A DNA stretch of 64,000 bases from Euglena gracilis (taxonomy: Eukaryota > Euglenida > Euglenophyceae > Euglenales): assembly GCA_039621445.1 (NCBI GenBank), contig CP154955.1, positions 41,424,426 to 41,488,425 on the forward strand. Direction: 5' to 3'. Position 1 is the first letter of the stretch, and each line of letters begins with the position of its first letter. Positions 18,301 to 27,203 of this stretch are shown here, one piece after another. Position numbers and translations under genes: made by a program. The notes beneath the pieces are model-generated. The model saw only the letters and a program-made list of their open reading frames with translations. It was not told where the DNA came from and searched no databases.

Positions 18301-19430
18301 AAGGGGTGATTTTCAGGCAGGGGGATCCCTGGAACTTTCATTTTCATTAATTCGGGCCACCAGGTGGCTTAATCCCAGAAGGGGGTGACCGTCAAAACTT
18401 TGGTCTGGGGAAAGATTTTCAACCTGGGTAAAATATTTTGAATTGTTTACCAGGAGAGGTTTGCATAAAGATCCCCCGTGTTTTCCTGTGGACATTGTAA
18501 TGCATTCACTGCTGTTGCCTGCCAGTGGGGCCACCTGGCCACAAGTTTGGGCATTTTTTGTGTTGCCCGGGGAGGCAAATTAATTTGTTTCCAAATGTAT
18601 GATTCTTGGAATAGCTGTCTTAGCCATTGAAAAATTTGGGGGTCTAAGGAGTAATCTCCCTTGTTCATTTCCCATCTGCTTATTGGGTCTGTCAGGCATT
18701 CTTTTGAAGGTACCCAGTTGATTTGGAGGTTTACTTGTTTTTCCACGCACCATTTGAAAAATGGTCTTAGCGTTTTGTTGAATGGGTCCTTTCTGCCCCC
18801 ACCTTTTGGTAGGTAAAAGTAAATTTACTGGTTGTCCACTGATAAGGAAACCGTTTCTCCAGGTTTGCTCAAACTTTTCACAGTGCTGATAACTGCCCTG
18901 AGCTCCTTTACATTTATGTGCAAAAGAGAGTCTTTTCTTCAAAATTCCTGCACAATTTCTCCTGTGTGGATGTCTAGCCCCCCCCCCAGGTATGGGTGCT
19001 GCTGTCTGAGTGCAACCCTGTGGTTGCGTTTTGGGGGAAGGGTCTGCCCCTCCGGGTGTCTGGTAAAACATTTATTTCCCTCAATTGGGTCTGGATTTCC
19101 TCGGAAATGGGGTGTTTTGAGTCCCAGGGGGCTGTGGGATTTGCCACCCAAAAAATTGCTAGGGTGTCTGTGAAAGGGTGTCCCTCAAAAAGGGCAGGGC
19201 CATTAGATTGTATCTTATTTGGCCCAAAATTGCAGCCAATTGCCTTTTTGACATGTAATCTTTTTTTCGAAAATTTTCCCAGGTCCTTTTGTATGGTTTT
19301 GACTTTCTGAGAGGGCACCTGTAGCTTTCCTTCCTGGATCTTCAGTTAAAAACTCAAATGGGTTACTACCTGGGGGGGCTGAGTTTTCCCCTCTCGCCGG
19401 TTCGGTGACCGTGCGCGGAATGGGCTCCAC
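18200..19430 (-). pseudogene. DIRS-D/F RT thumb, RNase H and methyltransferase-like remnants
   Basis: Homology starts abruptly at about 19390 with PPQVVTHLSF, equivalent to TQVVTHLGF in A. Upstream RT fingers and palm, including the YLDD box, are absent. Downstream are GKLQVPSQKVKT-like RT thumb sequence and RNase H segments (NWVPSKECLTDPISRW near 18680). The methyltransferase-like part has DLYANLSW, where A, B and C have YANPPW. Frames change several times. Confidence 0.75.
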
Positions 19431-19754
19431 GGCAGGCCGAGTGGGGGAAAACAGTCACCCAGCGCTCCGGTAAAATAGGCACACGCGCCCCAAAAATTAT
19501 CCTTTTTTTGTATCTTTCGGTCCCTGAATTCAGCCAGAACCTGGGTTCCGGCAGCCAAATAATTCTAAATTTGGGGGGACGGTATTTTTGGCCAACTCCT
19601 TGGGGGTGCCTCTGAAGCAGTAGGAGGGGGGGGAAAGCCTGGTTTGAATTTAAATAAGGGTAGCGGGGGGGGTGGCGGAAGAACACCTTCACCTTGCTTC
19701 CCAGCGCCGCTTGCTCTTCTTTCTTTCGAATTTCAATTTTTGCCTTTTGTTTGA

Positions 19755-20580
19755 CATTCCGGATTGACTTTTTGAACTTCTTGCACCATTGTTTTTTCAT
19801 TGCACTCCGTTTGCATTTTGTGAACACTCCTCCTCAAACCCTGCACATTCTTTGACTCCCCCTTCGGCCACGCGCCGCCATGGGGGGCCATGTCGCACCC
19901 TAACAACAGTAGCGACCTGGGGCAGAAAATTCTGCTACTTCAGGTGCGCAGACAGAGCCCCAGGGGGGGGGGGAGGGGGGGCGGGGCCAGCCTCCTGCCG
20001 CCCACACTCCCCCTCCAAACGGAAGGCACCGGCGCTCGCCTCTGGCCTAGGCGTGCGGCTAAACCTCAGGAGGGCGGGAGGCGGGGGCGGATGCGGCCCA
20101 TCAGTCGGCGAAGTGAACGACTTGGCAGCACAAAAAAAAGCGTGGGGGCGGTAGTAAGGCGGGTAATGCGGTGCAGGGGTATTCGGATGGCAGGTGTGTG
20201 GCGGTCGGATTGACTTTTTGAACTTCTTGCACCATTGTTTTCTTGAACTCAGTTTGAATTTTTGAAAATCCTCATCATGCACAATTCTTTGAATAAAACA
20301 TTCGGAAAAGAGAACCTGGGGGGCAAATGTACACAGATAAAAAAGTAGCGAAATGGGGCAGAAAATTCGCTAATTCAGGTGCGCAGGCGCCAGGCCGCCT
20401 CCTGCCGCCCACACTCCCCCTCCTACCGAAGCACCCGGCCTCGCCTGCGTTCGGCTAAACCTCGGAGGCGGGAGCGGGGGGCGGTGCGCACCTCATCGGC
20501 GAAGTGAACGAATTGCACAAAAAAAAGCGTCGGGGGCGGTACGGGTATGCGGTGCAGGGGTATTCGGAGGGCAGGGGTGT
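19755..20580. repeat. Direct repeat, two copies of ~385-445 bp
   Basis: GGATTGACTTTTTGAACTTC occurs at about 19763 and again at about 20207. A GCAGAAAATTC...TCAGGTGCGCAG block occurs at about 19922 and 20351. GTGCAGGGGTATTCGGA occurs at about 20171 and 20553. The copies are imperfect. The duplication sits where the RT palm of element D/F is missing. Confidence 0.7.
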
Positions 20581-21641
20581 GGCCTTGGCCTCGACCTTGG
20601 CCTTCGGCGTTTGGCGGCCCTGGGAGCCCCTTGTGTGTGGCTTCGCGCGCCACAGGAGCCTGGTCGGGGGCTGGCGTTGGTCCCCGGGCGGTCTGCTGGC
20701 AGGCCGGCCGCAGGCCCCTGTGGGCGCCTTGTGTGGGGTTGGAACTCCTCCGGGCTCTTGGCGGAGGCCGCAGTCCTGCTGGGTGGCTTGGCAGCCGCAC
20801 CGCGCCGACCGGAAGAGCCCGGAGCGTTGAGCCTTTCGGAGGGCCGGTGCGCTCCCCGGCTGGTTGGGGGGGGGGGGCGGTCCCTTGTGCTCCCTTGGGT
20901 CTTTCTGGTGCCTGGAGGGTCTCTTCGGCTCGCCTCCTTTGTCCCCTGCCTTGCTTCCTTCGGCCGGCTGGGAGGGGGTGTGCCTTTCTCTCCCTTGCGC
21001 CAGCTCGGTTCTCCTGTGGCGCTCGGGGGGGGGGGTGCTCCTTGCGCCCTCTTCGGTTCTCGCTTGGCGCTCTGGGGGTCCGGTGGGTGTGGGCGCCCCT
21101 GCGGAGGGGCATTTTTTTTTTGGTCCGGGGGGATCCGGGGGACGTTTTTTTTTTTTGGGCCGGGGGGTCCCGGGGGCGTTTTTTTTAAAGGGCGTCCCCC
21201 TGGGGTCTTCCGCCTTGGTGTGTGGGGGGTGTTTGGTCGTTCTCTCTGGGTCCCCAGGGGCGGGCGGTCTTGGGTTGGTGGCCTCTGGGCCACCGGGGGG
21301 GGGGGTGTCCTGGCTCGGTTGCCTCTGGGGCCCCCTGGGGGTGTACTGGTTCGGTTGCCTCTGGGGCCCCCTGGTGTGGCGGTCCTGGCTCTGTGGCCGT
21401 CTGTGGCCCCTGGGGGGGTCTTGGCTTGGTGGCCCTCTGGGGCCTCTCGGTGGCCCTCTGGGGGGCCTTGGCAAAATTCTGGCTCATATGGCCTTGGTCT
21501 CTCCTCTATGGGGCTGTTCTTGACCTTGGTCTCCAGCTCCACTGGAAATCTGTGGGGGCTTCTGTGCCCCCTCTTCTTCCCCTTGGGAGGGGTTGTTGCG
21601 TTAGAAAAATTAGGGGAGTTGCGTGTAGAGTTGGCCCCCAT
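20493..21641 (-). CDS. Pro-rich gag-like ORF of DIRS-D/F (interrupted by element B)
   Basis: The minus-strand ORF has its first ATG at 21641, 11 bp from the end of element B, and runs ~380 codons. The start (MGANSTRNSPNFSNA) is in D/F sequence, matching the E copy at about 10450-10560. The rest is extremely rich in Pro, Gly, Arg and Lys (PRGNRTSTPPGG, PKKKNVPRIPP), driven by long C runs. The true gag N-terminus lies on the other side of the insertion (31529-31813). Because low-complexity G/C-rich DNA is open in several frames, translation is uncertain. Confidence 0.4.
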   Translation of the reverse strand: MGANSTRNSPNFSNATTPPKGKKRGHRSPHRFPVELETKVKNSPIEERPRPYEPEFCQGPPEGHREAPEGHQAKTPPGATDGHRARTATPGGPRGNRTSTPPGGPRGNRARTPPPPVAQRPPTQDRPPLGTQRERPNTPHTPRRKTPGGRPLKKTPPGPPGPKKKNVPRIPPDQKKNAPPQGRPHPPDPQSAKREPKRAQGAPPPPSATGEPSWRKGEKGTPPPSRPKEARQGTKEASRRDPPGTRKTQGSTRDRPPPPTSRGAHRPSERLNAPGSSGRRGAAAKPPSRTAASAKSPEEFQPHTRRPQGPAAGLPADRPGTNASPRPGSCGARSHTQGAPRAAKRRRPRSRPRPHPCPPNTPAPHTRTAPDAFFCAIRSLRR

Positions 21642-21678
21642 GGCCACTACCGACACCTCGGGCTCCGCACTTCACCCA

Positions 21679-22014
21679 AGTGAGGTCCTGCCTTGTTTGC
21701 CGGGTTCCCACCCGTATGTGTTTCATTTCGGCTTTTCGGCTTTTTTTTGCCATTTTTCTCACTTTTGGCTGGCAAAACGGCTTTTTCGCCGTTTTCCCAA
21801 CGGCGAAACGGCTTTTTTGCCATTTTGCCAACGGCAAAAGGCTTTTTTTGCCGTTTTGGTAACGGCTAAACGGCTTTTGTGCCGTTTTGCCGAAAAGCTG
21901 TTTTGAAACAAAAGGGCTTCTGATGGGTGGGAACCTGACGGCTGATTGAATGTGAATGTTTTCGGGTAGGTTAGGCCTTTCCCCTTTAGTGCCTCATTTT
22001 GCCAGAGTTGGCTG
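21679..22014 (+). repeat. DIRS-B left ITR (split by an insertion)
   Basis: Outer part 21679-21703 (GTGAGGTCCTGCCTTGTTTG) and inner part 21942-22014 together match the inverted right ITR at 26772-26869 over ~98 bp. The intact right ITR shows that the intervening 21704-21935 was inserted later. Confidence 0.85.
21704..21935. mobile_element. MITE-like element inside DIRS-B left ITR
   Basis: Terminal inverted repeats GTTCCCACCC / GGGTGGGAAC extend imperfectly inward to CTTTTCGGC / GCCGAAAAG. Possible 6-bp target duplication: TGCCGG at 21698-21703 and TGACGG at 21936-21941 (5 of 6 match). The interior is made of repeated AACGGC/GCCGTT palindromic units. It has no coding capacity. Confidence 0.72.
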
Positions 22015-22664
22015 TTATTAATCGCCCTATGGTAGAAGTACTGGTGCATTTTATCTTGGCTGCAGACCCTGGGGAGATACCATCACCGTATGATGGTATT
22101 TTCCTATCGAAAGGAGTTGCCGTTGCCCTTTTGGGCGCGTCAAAAGAATGTTTCACAAGCTTCGTGGCGAAGGCTCTTGGGGTACTCCCACAATGGACTA
22201 CGACACGGTGCGCGGTGGCGGTGGAACCACTGAGCGGAGAAGGGATGGTGGCGGCCTCGACAAAACCCTACAACGAAGCATGGCTCTTCGCGCTGGCCCT
22301 TGCGTGCGAAGTCGAGATGGGATCGTCGTTTGAGCTGTCCGACAAGCAGGCCTCGGTTGCGTTCAAGCTCTTCAAGGCCTGGAACCGTGCAGCGGGGATG
22401 GAAAAGTTCCCCGCCGAAGTTGGAGAACCTGGAAGTGCTGAGATGAGGTTGAACGTTGGACGCCGCGCGGCCGGACGGACGAACGAGGACGAGGCGGAAG
22501 AAAAGGGAGAGGAACCCCTGGAGTGGGAAGAGGCCCGCCAGAGCCTGCCGGCGGACCTGAAGAAGGTCTTGCTCCGCCAACAGGCGGGCTCGTTGAATTT
22601 GGACATCCGTTCCCTCTTTGAAGGGCTGCCAAAATTAGAGGGCTCAAAGAGCGACCAGAGGTGA
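21999..22664 (+). CDS. DIRS-B ORF1 (gag-like), N-terminal part
   Basis: A 221-residue ORF beginning at the inner edge of the left ITR. It is a mixed alpha-helical-looking sequence with VLVHFILAADPGEIPSPYDG and EAWLFALALACEVEMG, then a charged region (NEDEAEEKGEEPLEWEEARQ). It aligns loosely with the E gag ORF. The stop overlaps the next segment by 4 bp in another frame, so the protein is probably one frameshifted ORF. It is the likely structural RNA-binding protein of the element; no zinc knuckle is seen. Confidence 0.6.
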   Translation: MPELAVINRPMVEVLVHFILAADPGEIPSPYDGIFLSKGVAVALLGASKECFTSFVAKALGVLPQWTTTRCAVAVEPLSGEGMVAASTKPYNEAWLFALALACEVEMGSSFELSDKQASVAFKLFKAWNRAAGMEKFPAEVGEPGSAEMRLNVGRRAAGRTNEDEAEEKGEEPLEWEEARQSLPADLKKVLLRQQAGSLNLDIRSLFEGLPKLEGSKSDQR

Positions 22665-23293
22665 ACAACCACAGACAAGGTGCAGGCTCCAAGGTAGAAA
22701 AGCTGCTGCGGAGCAGCCAACAAAATTTTTTGAATTTGCTGAGAATGTATGCATTGATTCATGAAGGGGTACAAGCTTACAAGGTGGTGCTGAGCAAGCA
22801 GTTCTTCTACTTCTTATTGGAACTGGACAAGTGGTTGGTGGAAGAACGCAAGAAGGCAAGCCTCCAACATTCAGTGGAACAGAAGGAGCAGAAGCTGTTC
22901 AGTACCGAGGATCTGAAGGTTCAACAAGACGTGGAGAAGATCAAGAAATCGAAAGGTGGCTTCCTCCACCCAGAAGTTTTTTCCAATGCTTCCCCCTCCA
23001 CCACTGGCCATTCCCAGCAGGGAATGTCATGTATTTTACTTTCCCCAGGTGGAGGATTCAAGTTCAAGAAGTACGGAAAAGGAAAAGGAGGCCAAGATTT
23101 GGAGATGGACATGGAAAAGGAGGCTGGAAGAAAGGAGGAAAAGGCAAAGGCAGAGGTAAGCCCTGCCCAGCTGCCTCAGCAGCCTCAGGGAAGGGGAAAA
23201 CCCCAGAACCCCACCTGCTCAGCAACCACAGGGGGCTGCAGAAGGACCCAGATGGCAGGACCCACAGTGGCCTGGCCAACAACACAGGCCTAA
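22661..23293 (+). CDS. DIRS-B ORF1 (gag-like), C-terminal part
   Basis: Continues the gag-like protein in frame 2. A helical segment (VEKLLRSSQQNFLNLLRMYA, QFFYFLLELDKWLVEERKK) is clearly related to the E ORF at 11223-12434. A Gly/Lys-rich basic region follows (KFKKYGKGKGGQ) and then a Pro/Gln-rich tail. The final ~40 codons are probably non-native. It lies about 250 bp upstream of the RT frame. Confidence 0.6.
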   Translation: MNNHRQGAGSKVEKLLRSSQQNFLNLLRMYALIHEGVQAYKVVLSKQFFYFLLELDKWLVEERKKASLQHSVEQKEQKLFSTEDLKVQQDVEKIKKSKGGFLHPEVFSNASPSTTGHSQQGMSCILLSPGGGFKFKKYGKGKGGQDLEMDMEKEAGRKEEKAKAEVSPAQLPQQPQGRGKPQNPTCSATTGGCRRTQMAGPTVAWPTTQA

Positions 23294-23537
23294 GGGATCT
23301 CAGGTCTGTGCACACACAGCAAACATGCACAACCACCCATTATTCCAGTGGAGGACAGGGTGCATCTGGCAGAAGTGGCCTGGGGGGACACACCCCTACC
23401 GCAGAGATTGAAGCTCCGCCTACCCTGGTGGGAAAAACATGCCAGCCAACACCATGTCAAGTTGATCAGGGAGGGGACCACCCCCCAGTGGCATCATCCA
23501 CCCACCCTGTCCGTGACAGGCAGACAGGGTTCACTTT

Positions 23538-24245
23538 TTGGAGCAGGCCCAAAAGATTTTGGAAGATTATGAAAAATCTGGGGCTGTAAAAAAGGTGGAA
23601 TCAGATGGCACAGCCCATCTGCTTCCTTGGTTCCTCATTTCAAAAGAGGAACCCTCAGGGGAAACAAAATGGAAGTTTATTTCAGATTGCAGGGAAACTA
23701 GTGCATTCTTCAAGGTAAAAAAGTTCACCCTGGATCACATGCAAAGCAGCTACCCCCTTCTCCAAAAGGGTCACTGGGGGGCAAAAATCGATTTAAAAGA
23801 TGCCACTTCTCATGTTCCCCTGCACGACACCTTAAAGCTTTATCTAAGACACAGGGGCGGACCAGGTCTGGGAGTATCAGGCAGCCCCCTTTGGGTTAAA
23901 CATCATGCCTCAGGTTTTTCAGGGCCTAATGGGTGCATTCGAAAAAAGATGGTATCAAAGGGGAATTCAGGTGTATGTCTATCTAGACGACATCCTCATT
24001 ACAGCCCACAGCCTAGCCACCTTAACAAAACATCTCAGCCTGGTGGTGGAGGATTTAATGGCCAGTGGGTTCAAGGTCAATCTCAAGAAAAGTCTGCTGC
24101 AGCCAAACCAATTGGTTCCCCATTTGGGGTTTCTCATCAACTTTCAGGAAGGAAAGTTGCAACTCTCCATCAAAAGACAAAAGCGGTCAGAAAAGAACTA
24201 GGAAAGTTCATTTCATGTCAAAAAGGCAGGTGGCGGCCATTTTAG
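23538..24245 (+). pseudogene. DIRS-B reverse transcriptase (frame-shifted)
   Basis: Frame 3 carries the RT N-terminal half: HLLPWFLISKEEPSGETKWK, FISDCRE and AKIDLKDATSHVPL, where A reads AYFHVPL. From about 23880 the protein continues in frame 1 with MPQVFQGLMGAFEKRW, the catalytic YLDD at 23980-23991 and HLGFLINFQEGKLQLS. Both catalytic regions are recognisable, but the domain is not in one frame. Confidence 0.85.
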
Positions 24246-24448
24246 GAAAAATCAGGATAAATCTGCTGGCCCTGCCCTTTTTAAGGCCTTCACCACCATG
24301 CTCTCCAATTTTCTGGTAGAGCATTCCCAGGACCATTGGGGGTGGTGTCACCCCATCTCCAAGGACATAAAAGAGGAACTGAAAAATATATAAGATTTAC
24401 TGGGAAATTGGTCAGGAAGACCATTTGTGCAAAAACACACAAAACTCT

Positions 24449-25590
24449 TGCACTCAGACAGCAGCACTCTGGGCTGGGGGGGGGGGCTGCACCCAACATC
24501 AGGCCATTTCATCCAGGAGTAATGGAGGGAAAAACAATCCCTCCACATAAATGTAAAAGAACTCCTGGCTGCCACAAGCACAGTCAGATCCCTGGCAAAA
24601 GCAAACGACAGAATTTGCCTGTGTGCAGACAATCAGGTAATATTTTATTACTTAAGCAAAGGGGGGGGGGAGAAAAAACCCCTTCAAATTTTTTTTGCAG
24701 CAATTCTTACACTGGCTGGTCAAAAACAATGTCACCCTAGAGGTGAAATGGGCTCCATCCAGCCAATGCCTGGCAGACCCACTCAGCAGGTGGGGAGAAG
24801 ACAGGAGGGATTACTCCCTGAACAAAAGATTATTTCAGCATCCGGTAAAAAAATTTTCAGCCCTTCATCACGCTCCAGACAGACCTTTTTGCCTGCCCAG
24901 GAAACAAAACGCTAGCAGATTTTGTGTCCAGGTGACCCCATTGGGAAGCCAAGACAACAGATGCCCTGCAGTGTTCACTGGAAAACCCTGGGGGGGCTCT
25001 ATGCCAACCCCCCCTGGTCCATCATTCAAAAACTCCTGGCCAAGCTGCAGCTTTTTCCCAAAGCAAATGTTTTGATGGTGGTCCCCTTTTGGGCTTCAGC
25101 ACCATGGTGGCCCCTATTAATAAAGCCGAAGGCCCCACAAACACCATGTGTCAAGGTGGACCCTTACCCAGGAATGTTCCACAACTGTTGGGGAGAAAAG
25201 ATTATTTCAGCATCTGGTAAAAAATTTTCAGCCCTTCATCACCCTCCAGACAGACCTTTTTGCCTCCCCAGGAAACAAAAAGCTAGCAGATTTTGTGTCC
25301 AGGTGACCCCATTGGGAAGCCAAGGCAACAGATGCCCTGCAGTGTTCACTGGAAAACCCTGGGGGGGGTCTATGCCAACCCCCCCTGGTCCATCATTCAA
25401 AAACTCCTGGCCAGGCGGCAGCTTTTTCCCAAAGCAAAAGTTTTGATGGTGGTCCCCTTTTGGGCTTCAGCACCATAGTGGCCCCTATTAATAAAGCTGA
25501 AGGCCCCACACACAACATGTGTCAATTTGGACCCTTACCCAGGAATGTTCCAAAACTGTTGGGGAGAAAAAATGCCGCCCCCCAGGTGGC
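24449..25590 (+). pseudogene. DIRS-B RNase H and methyltransferase-like domain (duplicated segment)
   Basis: RNase H: LHSDSSTLGW near 24450, then a KELLAA segment near 24555 and NQVIFYYLSKG near 24630. PSSQCLADPLSRW follows near 24755-24793. The methyltransferase-like domain follows with YANPPWSIIQKLL (near 25000) and a second copy of the same region, because 24829-25571 is a tandem duplication. Frame changes occur at G9 and A7 runs. The terminal WGEK motif is near 25560. In DIRS elements this Dam-like domain is conserved but its role is not established. Confidence 0.78.
24829..25571 (+). repeat. Tandem duplication, 372-bp unit, in the DIRS-B methyltransferase-like domain
   Basis: The unit at 24829-25200 is repeated at 25201-25571. 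Both begin ATTATTTCAGCATCYGG and end GGGGAGAAAA. They differ by a small number of substitutions and by single-base changes in A and G runs (A7/A6, G7/G8). 372 is a multiple of 3, so a duplicated domain segment could remain in frame. Confidence 0.9.
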
Positions 25591-26540
25591 CCCTCCTCTG
25601 CCTGATCTGCTCAGGTCAATTTTACAGGGGAGAAAAATTCAATCTTCATCCATTGATGCTTTTATAAGGAGAAATCCCAGTCTGAAAAGGTATCAGAGTG
25701 GCTTTACGCATCTCTGGAACATTCTTCAACAAGGGGGGGTCCCCCCACACAAAGCATCATCTGATGAAATTGCAGCTTCTGTGGTACAATTGTTCAGAGT
25801 TACCCGGCACAGGCCAGAAATACCTACTCAGGTGTCTTACTTTTGCCAGGGGTTGGGGAAAAATTGGGGTTTCACGCCCTGCTGACACCATATAAAAGAG
25901 CGTGGAATAAGAATGTCCAAAAATATGGTGCTTTCTGGGATCCATGGCCTCTGCTGAGGCATCTGGCAGCAGTTCCATCTGAGGCACTGAGGAACAACCT
26001 GTCACACTTACGTTTACAACTCATTCTTGTGTGTCGCCTTCTAATGTTGCTCAGATCTTCAGATTTATCAGAAATGAAACGTTGTGCAAGTTTACTTGGC
26101 TCAACTCCTTATGTAAAAATTAGGAGAAAGGGTCAAAAAAATGGCAAAATGGGAGAGAATGGTTTCTTTGCCAGAAAATACCCAAATTTCTCCTTTTCAC
26201 CTCCTAAAGGAGTATGTGGCCCTAACAAAGGACCATTGCCCACCAGGGGGGCCTGTGTTTTTGACCCTCCAACCCCCCTTCAGGGGCATCAAGGCAGACA
26301 CCATTGCATCTTTAACAAAAAATGCGTTAGAAGAATTTGGGATTGATTCCCGTATTTGGGGCCCCCACTCCACCAGGGGGGCAGGAGTCAACATGATGAA
26401 AAAGTTGGGTTTGAGCTCAGAGGTGGTTTGTGAAATTGGTCAGTGGAAAAGTGTGGAAGCCTTTTGCTCACACTATCAAAGGTTGGGTGCCCAAGAAAAC
26501 TTGGAGCACGCCTTAAGATTAATTTTTTTTGGCGGAGCCG
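25571..26540 (+). pseudogene. DIRS-B tyrosine recombinase (frame-shifted)
   Basis: The N-terminal part lies in frame 2 (SIDAFIRRNPSLKRYQSGF, to about 25850). The middle is in frame 1, with LLRSSDLSEMKR near 26050 carrying the first catalytic Arg. The C-terminal part is in frame 2 again, with GPHSTRGAG near 26370 (HxxR), IGQWKSVEAF and HYQRLG near 26470 (candidate Tyr nucleophile). All catalytic residues are recognisable, unlike in A and D/F, but two frame changes separate them. The coding region ends just before the ICR. Confidence 0.85.
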
Positions 26541-26571
26541 CCCCCCCCCCCCCGGGGGGGGTGCACAGTCG

Positions 26572-26676
26572 ACCTCACTTGGGGGAAGTGCGGAGCCCGA
26601 GGTGTCTCGCACTCCCCCGAGGCTGACCGAGAGAGGAGGAAGGGACACCGAGGGCGAAGCACAAACACCAAGTGAG
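26572..26676 (+). repeat. DIRS-B internal complementary region (ICR)
   Basis: ACCTCACTTGGGGGAAGTGC followed by GGAGCCCGAGGTGTC is the complement of the left end (21652-21690, one mismatch). It is joined to CGCACTCCCCCGAGG and CACCGAGGGCGAAGCACAAA, the complement of the right end (26860-26934). Confidence 0.9.
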
Positions 26677-26771
26677 CCCGCCCTACCCTCCCAGAAGAGA
26701 AAACCATCCTCGGGGGGGGGGCTCCAGGAAGGGGTCTCCCCCTGGGGATCGTCCGCGCCGGAGCGACGAGG

Positions 26772-26869
26772 CAGCCAACTCCGGCAAAATCGCAGCACTA
26801 AAGGGGAAAGGCCTAACCTACCCAAAAACATTCACATTCAAACAGCCGGCAAACAAGGCATGACCTCAC
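26772..26869 (+). repeat. DIRS-B right ITR
   Basis: Reverse complement of the left ITR (21679-21703 plus 21942-22014). Highly similar, including the GGGGAAAGGCCTAACCTACC block. Confidence 0.9.
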
Positions 26870-26966
26870 TTGGTGTTTGTGCTTCGCCCTCGGTGCCCCT
26901 TCCTCCCCTCTCGGCCTGCCTCGGGGGAGTGCGATTGTCGTTGACCATTCGGGCTCCGCACTGCGA

Positions 26967-27064
26967 GATGGTGAGGTCCTGCTTTCCTTGCCGGCTGTTC
27001 TGTTCTGGTGTGTTTGTGCGTGCGCGGGGGGTGCTTCTTACTGCTTTTTGTTGCCGGAGTTGGC
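26967..27064 (+). repeat. DIRS-C left ITR
   Basis: GATGGTGAGGTCCTGCTTTC through GTTGCCGGAGTTGGC. It is the inverted match of 31368-31466, differing by only a few bases near its inner end. Confidence 0.95.
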
Positions 27065-27203
27065 TGATCCTTAATTCTGCCCTTCGACCTCAAGGAGAAA
27101 GAATTTCAACTCAACGAGTTCAACAACGTTCAACCACACCGACCAGTCAATACAGAGGAGGAAGAGCAATCTGGACGATATAGAAAAGCGGAGAAAGAAA
27201 ATT

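Larger units (their letters stand above)
17106..21651 (-). mobile_element. DIRS-type retrotransposon D/F, 3' portion
   Basis: The minus-strand element runs from its left end at 32096 to its right end at 17106. It is interrupted by elements B and C (21652-31526) inserted in the gag region. Continuity is supported by E (10500-10740), whose gag sequence matches this element on both sides of the interruption (up to 21651, and from 31540). Excluding the insertions it is about 5.1 kb. The RT palm is missing; a duplicated non-coding stretch (19755-20580) lies where it should be. Confidence 0.75.
21652..26934 (+). mobile_element. DIRS-type retrotransposon B
   Basis: The plus-strand element runs from GACACCTCGGGCTCCGCAC at 21652 to GGGGGAGTGCGA ending at 26934, about 5.3 kb. 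It has ~98-bp ITRs (the left one split by a 232-bp insertion), an ICR at 26572-26676, gag-like, RT, RNase H, methyltransferase-like and recombinase regions. It is inserted in the gag of D/F. Its right end lies 8 bp from the left end of C. Confidence 0.9.

Noticed and set aside
20547-21906. Long plus-strand Gly/Trp/Leu-rich ORFs (213-431 codons)
   Set aside because: They are the complement of the Pro-rich gag-like frame and reflect G-run composition; they also cross the end of element B at 21652.
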